Below, piece after piece: positions 5,854-6,217 of a stretch of DNA of 6,217 nucleotides (positions within the stretch are counted from its first letter, which is position 1; each line of letters starts with the position of its first letter). The stretch is from Planctomycetia bacterium (lineage in GTDB: Bacteria; Planctomycetota; Phycisphaerae; Phycisphaerales; SM1A02): contig SYGQ01000030.1 in assembly GCA_005799475.1 (NCBI GenBank), forward strand, positions 1-6,217, written 5' to 3'. Both the position numbers and the translations under genes were made by a program. The notes below the pieces were generated by a model that was given only the letters and a program-made list of their open reading frames with translations, was not told the origin of the DNA and ran no database searches.

Positions 5854-6217
5854 ATGCCTCTTGAGGAGATGTCGTGGACGAATCACCCGGCGAGATGGCG
5901 CAAGGGTGCTGCCGCCGTGACGCTCGCGGGCATCGCGATCATGGGGGCACTTGTCGGCGTTGCGATGGAAGACTGGATCTGGGGGGCGCTCTCGACGCTC
6001 GCCCTGTTTCTCGCGACTTCGCGGTTTTTCCTGCCCACGCGCGTGTCGGTCACGGACAGCGGAGTCGAGGTGGCGTATCCGTTCTCAAGGCGCACGATCG
6101 ACTGGGCGAGCGTGGGCTGCGTCACGTGGCGCTCGACGCGCGTCGTGCTCGCCTCGGCGCCGACGCGTCGAGCGATGGCACGTGGTGTTCACTTCGACAC
6201 CGACGCGCTCTCGCCGA
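5854..6217 (+). CDS. Small membrane protein with PH-like start, 3' end missing
   Basis: The frame runs from ATG 5854 past the right edge, giving 121 visible codons. A polar start with HPARWRK (11-17) is followed by two hydrophobic helices at about 18-38 and 42-60, separated by a short MEDW turn. After that comes a strand-rich soluble part beginning LPTRVSVTDSGVEVAYPFSRRTIDWASVG (60-88, read in pieces). This order of two helices, then a TRxxVTDxGVEV strand and a YPFxRRxIDWxxV strand resembles bacterial PH-like (bPH) proteins, and uncharacterised proteins of this style occur in planctomycetes. Function is unknown. ATG 5869 is an alternative start, but the GAGGAG directly before it leaves no spacing. 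The gene is divergent from the kynurenine operon and may share its control region. Nothing in the sequence links it to the pathway. Confidence 0.75.
   Translation, partial: MPLEEMSWTNHPARWRKGAAAVTLAGIAIMGALVGVAMEDWIWGALSTLALFLATSRFFLPTRVSVTDSGVEVAYPFSRRTIDWASVGCVTWRSTRVVLASAPTRRAMARGVHFDTDALSP

Noticed and set aside
5821..5886. Extension of the dioxygenase frame upstream to 5886
   Set aside because: It would overlap the divergent gene start and adds residues with no family similarity; the ATG at 5820 and the GTG at 5727 are both better.
5874..6217. Alternative plus-strand frame from GTG 5874, with GAGGAG five bases upstream
   Set aside because: Despite the better ribosome-binding spacing, its translation is rich in Arg, Cys and Gly without structure, whereas the frame from 5854 shows two membrane helices and a regular strand pattern.

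Overview
This is a high-GC bacterial window. It is dominated by a compact five-gene minus-strand operon for the kynurenine (tryptophan-catabolic) pathway, flanked by one partial plus-strand gene at each end. In transcription order the operon is 3-hydroxyanthranilate 3,4-dioxygenase (5820-5206), aminocarboxymuconate-semialdehyde decarboxylase (5179-4169), kynureninase (4172-2862), kynurenine 3-monooxygenase (2831-1479) and a ten-helix DMT/EamA-type transporter (1482-493). Junctions alternate between short spacers (26 and 30 nt) and 4-nt stop/start overlaps (ATGA and GTGA), so the five genes are probably one transcript.

Together the four enzymes convert kynurenine to 3-hydroxykynurenine, then 3-hydroxyanthranilate plus alanine, then 2-amino-3-carboxymuconate semialdehyde, then 2-aminomuconate semialdehyde. 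The decarboxylase points to catabolism rather than quinolinate and NAD synthesis. The operon is bounded on both sides, so tryptophan 2,3-dioxygenase, kynurenine formamidase and the enzymes after the decarboxylase are not in it. They must be elsewhere, or kynurenine is taken up from outside, perhaps by the transporter.

Kynureninase, the decarboxylase and the monooxygenase all look notably like the animal enzymes. Active-site spacing in the decarboxylase matches the human protein position for position. Kynureninase keeps the His and Ser-Asn residues tied to 3-hydroxykynurenine preference. The monooxygenase ends in a hydrophobic helix where the eukaryotic enzyme has its membrane anchor.

On the left (1-447, plus strand) is the 3' part of a SnoaL/DUF4440-type NTF2-fold protein, convergent with the operon. 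On the right (5854-6217, plus strand) is the 5' part of a small two-helix membrane protein with a PH-like start, divergent from the operon. The style of this last protein, the base composition and the lack of Shine-Dalgarno sequences fit a planctomycete, perhaps Phycisphaerae. That assignment is an inference, not proof. I see no RNA genes, mobile elements, CRISPR arrays or long repeats. No stretch over 300 bases lacks a gene. The individual enzymes are known families; the less usual points are the animal-like features, the transporter and the intergenic signals.
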